Shown: piece by piece, positions 5,501 through 6,473 of the stretch | Layout of the letters: every line of letters begins with the position of its first letter | Position numbering within the stretch: the first letter of the stretch is position 1 | NCBI GenBank assembly: GCA_030054015.1 | Contig: JASGCR010000124.1 | Coordinates: 1 to 6,473 of the forward strand | DNA from: Candidatus Symbiobacter sp. | GTDB lineage: Bacteria; Pseudomonadota; Alphaproteobacteria; Elsterales; Elsteraceae | Length of the DNA stretch: 6,473 nt | Direction: 5' to 3' | Notes under the pieces: generated by a model | What the model was told of the DNA's origin: nothing | Seen by the model: the letters and a program-made list of their open reading frames with translations, nothing else | Database searches by the model: none | Translations under genes and position numbers: made by a program

Positions 5501-6341
5501 GGCCTTCGGAAATCGCCTGATAGAGCGGGTTGCGTTCATTATCAACCCCAAACAAGGCGCGGTATTTCACGCGAAAGCGGCTGATCGCGGCCTCGTCCAG
5601 GGTAATTTCCGAGGCAGTCCCCAGGATCAGGGCATCGGCGGCGTGGTCTGGTGCGAAACTGACCTGGGTCATGGCATCAAAGGGTTTGATGGTTTCGATC
5701 ACATCGCCAAAAAAATCCAGGCGATAAGGATGATCCCTGCCGGTCGGAAAAAAATCAACTATGCCGCCGCGTACGGCATATTCGCCGGCCTCGCGCACCT
5801 GGGCGGTGCGGCGATAGAGACCGCGTTCCAATTCGGTGATCAGGGTTTTTTGCGACAGGCTTTGCCCCACCGTGAGGCGCATTTCGGGCTGTAACTGCGT
5901 CTTGGCTATGACGCGCTGCAAAGCGGCATCGAGGGTGGTGACCATAATGGTCGGCTGGCGGCTTTGCCCAGATGTCGCCAATTGACGCAGCGCGTCCAAT
6001 CGGGCGGCGCGGAGATCGGAACTGGGCGAGGCGCGGTCATAAGGCAGGCAATCCCATGCGGGAAAATCGATCACCAGCGGCGCGTTGGGGTTGCCTTGGC
6101 TTAAATCCCCGCCAAACCAACGACAAGCGGCCAGAATTTGCGCTTTACGCGCTTCGTCGCGGGCCAGGGCGAAGATCGGGCTGCCGGACTCGGATGCCGA
6201 TTTTTGCGCCAATTGTACCAGCAGCCAGCCATCCAGTCCCGGCGGCACCCGTCGGTACAATAAATGCGGTCGGGACAAATTTTTGGGCAAAGTGGCGGCG
6301 GGAGCAAAAGCAAGATCGGGAATGTCGATTAAGCCAGGCAC
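2529..6341 (-). CDS. mfd: Transcription-repair coupling factor Mfd
   Basis: Mfd is a cytoplasmic ATP-dependent DNA translocase that displaces stalled RNA polymerase from damaged template and recruits UvrA for excision repair. The 1270-residue frame is intact. A UvrB-like region (about 30-430) includes FPAWDCLPYDRASPS and RGGIVDFFP (about 190-198) and, as usual for Mfd, lacks its own Walker A. The RNA polymerase-interacting CarD-like domain starts near VVHVDHGIGRYDG (about 597-609). The SF2 motor has Walker A GDVGFGKT (742-749), DEEQHFG (843-849), TATPIPRTL, and motif VI QLRGRVGRAKQRG (1012-1024). The translocation motif follows (about 1054-1085, including LDLRGAGNLLGEEQSG), then the C-terminal UvrA-masking domain (about 1120-1270). 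Against E. coli Mfd (1148 aa) the excess partly comes from a Glu/Pro/Gly repeat (484-507) and a Gly/Ala linker (1101-1110). The start is GTG at 6341; no in-frame ATG lies upstream and only a weak GGA precedes it. Identity is certain. Confidence 0.97.
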   Translation of the reverse strand: MPGLIDIPDLAFAPAATLPKNLSRPHLLYRRVPPGLDGWLLVQLAQKSASESGSPIFALARDEARKAQILAACRWFGGDLSQGNPNAPLVIDFPAWDCLPYDRASPSSDLRAARLDALRQLATSGQSRQPTIMVTTLDAALQRVIAKTQLQPEMRLTVGQSLSQKTLITELERGLYRRTAQVREAGEYAVRGGIVDFFPTGRDHPYRLDFFGDVIETIKPFDAMTQVSFAPDHAADALILGTASEITLDEAAISRFRVKYRALFGVDNERNPLYQAISEGRPHVGMEHFLPLFYDNLVTIFDYAPAAPLVMDYEADQAAAARFEQIDDYYTARRDFRQKRQDKSGAVTALEQESVYHPLPPTMLYLGRSEWDGLVRQRQKLDLSPDLGELPDFAPQPPKEASPHDAVTILDLAAQPIRDFAAIRQDPKLDLFAAILNYAAELQRAGKTLVIAADSEGSRDVILARMRDKQQQLRERGQPAEARGEPGREPGVDPGGEPEREPGSEPDALPYFAAELLLVNHWAELENFAAESQPPQPLVKPIILTHFALPRGFMVGSLAVLSETDIFGEHGRYASAKKRRRAADFLTDLTSLSPQDLVVHVDHGIGRYDGLETLQIGNAPHDCLRLIYAGDDKLYVPVENIDMISRFGGEDAAAALDKLGSAAWQSRKARVKKRLRDLAAKLMEIAAKRALMVAEPIVAPPGIYDDFVARFPWVETIDQQRAIEDVLDDLASGRVTDRLICGDVGFGKTEIALRAALVTVMAGFQVAIAVPTTLLARQHYNNFVNRFKGLPVKIGNLSRLVAAKDAAITRAGLADGTIDIVVGTHALMAQSIKFNRLGLVVVDEEQHFGVAQKEKLKELAHNVHLLTLTATPIPRTLHLAMAGVRDMSLIATPPIDRLAVKTFVMAWDAVTIREAILREKFRGGQVFYVCPRIEDLDEVSSRLRQLVPEVTMRVAHGKLAARDIENIMSDFCDAKFDVLLSTPIVESGLDIPTANTMIIHRADRFGLSQLYQLRGRVGRAKQRGYAFLTTPDPQFLPISAQKRLEVMLTLDQLGAGFQLASHDLDLRGAGNLLGEEQSGHIKEVGIELYQQLLEEAMQATGGGGGAAAAGSKEGSLESDWSPQLTVGMPILIPENYVADLSLRLGLYRRLGSLQTTDEIDGFAVEMVDRFGALPPEFANLLRIIGLKSLCKQANIAKIDAGPKGAVVAFHNPAAINLERLLDVVRQNPLAMKLRPDSKVSYLANWDSASARLAGVEDLAKMLAAVTAQAG
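3012..3041 (-). repeat. Gly/Ala homopolymer linker in mfd
   Basis: Residues 1101-1110 read five Gly, four Ala, Gly, between the helix ending LLEEAMQAT and the C-terminal domain beginning near SPQLTVGMPILIP. The DNA uses simple GGN and GCN runs. The position is the natural hinge between motor and C-terminal domain, where extra flexible residues should be tolerated. Confidence 0.6.
4821..4892 (-). repeat. Six-copy 12-bp minisatellite inside mfd
   Basis: Exactly 72 bp consist of six 12-bp units on the coding strand with consensus near CGCGAGCCAGGG, for example 4844-4833 and 4880-4869. Each encodes four residues of pattern X-(E/D)-P-(G/E): GEPG, REPG, VDPG, GEPE, REPG, SEPD (residues 484-507). 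The period is a multiple of three, so copy-number change keeps the frame. It falls in the region between the UvrB-like module and the polymerase-interacting domain, next to a Gln/Arg-rich helix. Confidence 0.85.
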
Positions 6342-6358
6342 GTTATTGAATCCAATTT

Positions 6359-6386
6359 ATTATTCAAAATACATATCCCTCCCCAA
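6359..6386 (-). promoter_or_regulatory. Possible mfd promoter
   Basis: On the minus strand TTGGGG (6386-6381) is separated by 16 bp from AATAAT (6364-6359), a five-of-six match to the -10 consensus. Transcription would begin near 6352, leaving a leader of roughly ten bases before the GTG at 6341. The -35 is poor. It lies between mfd and the IS5-like end at 6402, so that insertion would have replaced whatever stood upstream. Confidence 0.3.
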
Positions 6387-6401
6387 TTTTTTTGGCATGA
6401 C

Positions 6402-6473
6402 TTAAGGAAGGTATGAACAAGTCGAAAATTGATTTACCCCCCCTTCTTTAGAAGGGGGGGATAGAAAAGCTTG
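6402..6473 (+). mobile_element. IS5-like end entering from the right, partial
   Basis: GGAAGGTATGAACAAGTC (6406-6423) matches the ends of the left-hand MITE at 13-14 of 18 positions and is closer still to the classical IS5 end as recalled (GGAAGGTGCGAACAAG). It is preceded by TTAA (6402-6405), a plausible 4-bp target. The orientation places the element body to the right, beyond the window. Whether this is a complete insertion sequence, another MITE or a solo end cannot be decided here. Confidence 0.5.
6437..6460. repeat. 10-bp G/C hairpin with TTTA loop
   Basis: CCCCCCCTTC (6437-6446) pairs perfectly with GAAGGGGGGG (6451-6460) around TTTA. It lies 14 bases inside the IS5-like end. No clean T-run follows on plus (ATAGAAAAG) or minus (TAAATCAATTTTC), so terminator activity is doubtful. 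C7/G7 runs are prone to length variation. Confidence 0.65.

Overview
The window looks like chromosomal DNA of an alphaproteobacterium. The main evidence is the C-terminal half of the large Mfd protein, which reads like alphaproteobacterial Mfd (around residues 1180-1215). Hairpin-rich interspersed repeats and low-GC intergenic DNA beside a GC-rich housekeeping gene also fit, but I cannot name the genus. All three main genes read leftwards (minus strand).

Right two thirds (2529-6341): an intact mfd gene for the transcription-repair coupling factor. It is about 120 residues longer than the E. coli protein. Two lineage-specific low-complexity insertions contribute: a six-copy 12-bp minisatellite encoding an X-E-P-G repeat, and a Gly/Ala linker before the C-terminal domain. 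A weak promoter precedes mfd, and 60 nt upstream of its start lies an IS5-like terminal inverted repeat facing out of the window, followed by a G/C hairpin.

Middle (about 1480-2528): lower GC and accessory in character. A 161-codon gene encodes what looks like the C-terminal nuclease/toxin-like domain of Mu-type phage head-morphogenesis (MuF) proteins, standing alone. Before it is a 7-codon leader ORF with a strong Shine-Dalgarno, inside two competing inverted repeats that could mask the gene's start. Converging on its 3' end from the plus strand is a candidate tRNA-like RNA (1848-1937): a 12-bp closing helix, a perfect T-arm-like hairpin, and a -10-like box just before it. The rest of the gap is A/T-tract DNA without a convincing gene.

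Left (1-1478): an orphan PD-(D/E)XK protein related to the N-terminus of type I restriction subunit HsdR, with no helicase and no methylase or specificity partner in view. Its stop codon lies in the 4-bp target duplication (CTAA) of a 244-bp non-coding element with IS5-like 18-bp ends and a large branched inverted-repeat interior: a MITE. A second degenerate IS5-like end abuts it back-to-back, and the outermost 78 bases hold palindromic and direct repeats.

Overall this is a housekeeping repair gene next to a small accessory patch of phage- and restriction-derived genes, bordered by non-autonomous IS5-type elements. The least explained parts are the tRNA-like locus, the leader-peptide/hairpin arrangement before the MuF-like gene, and the MITE family.
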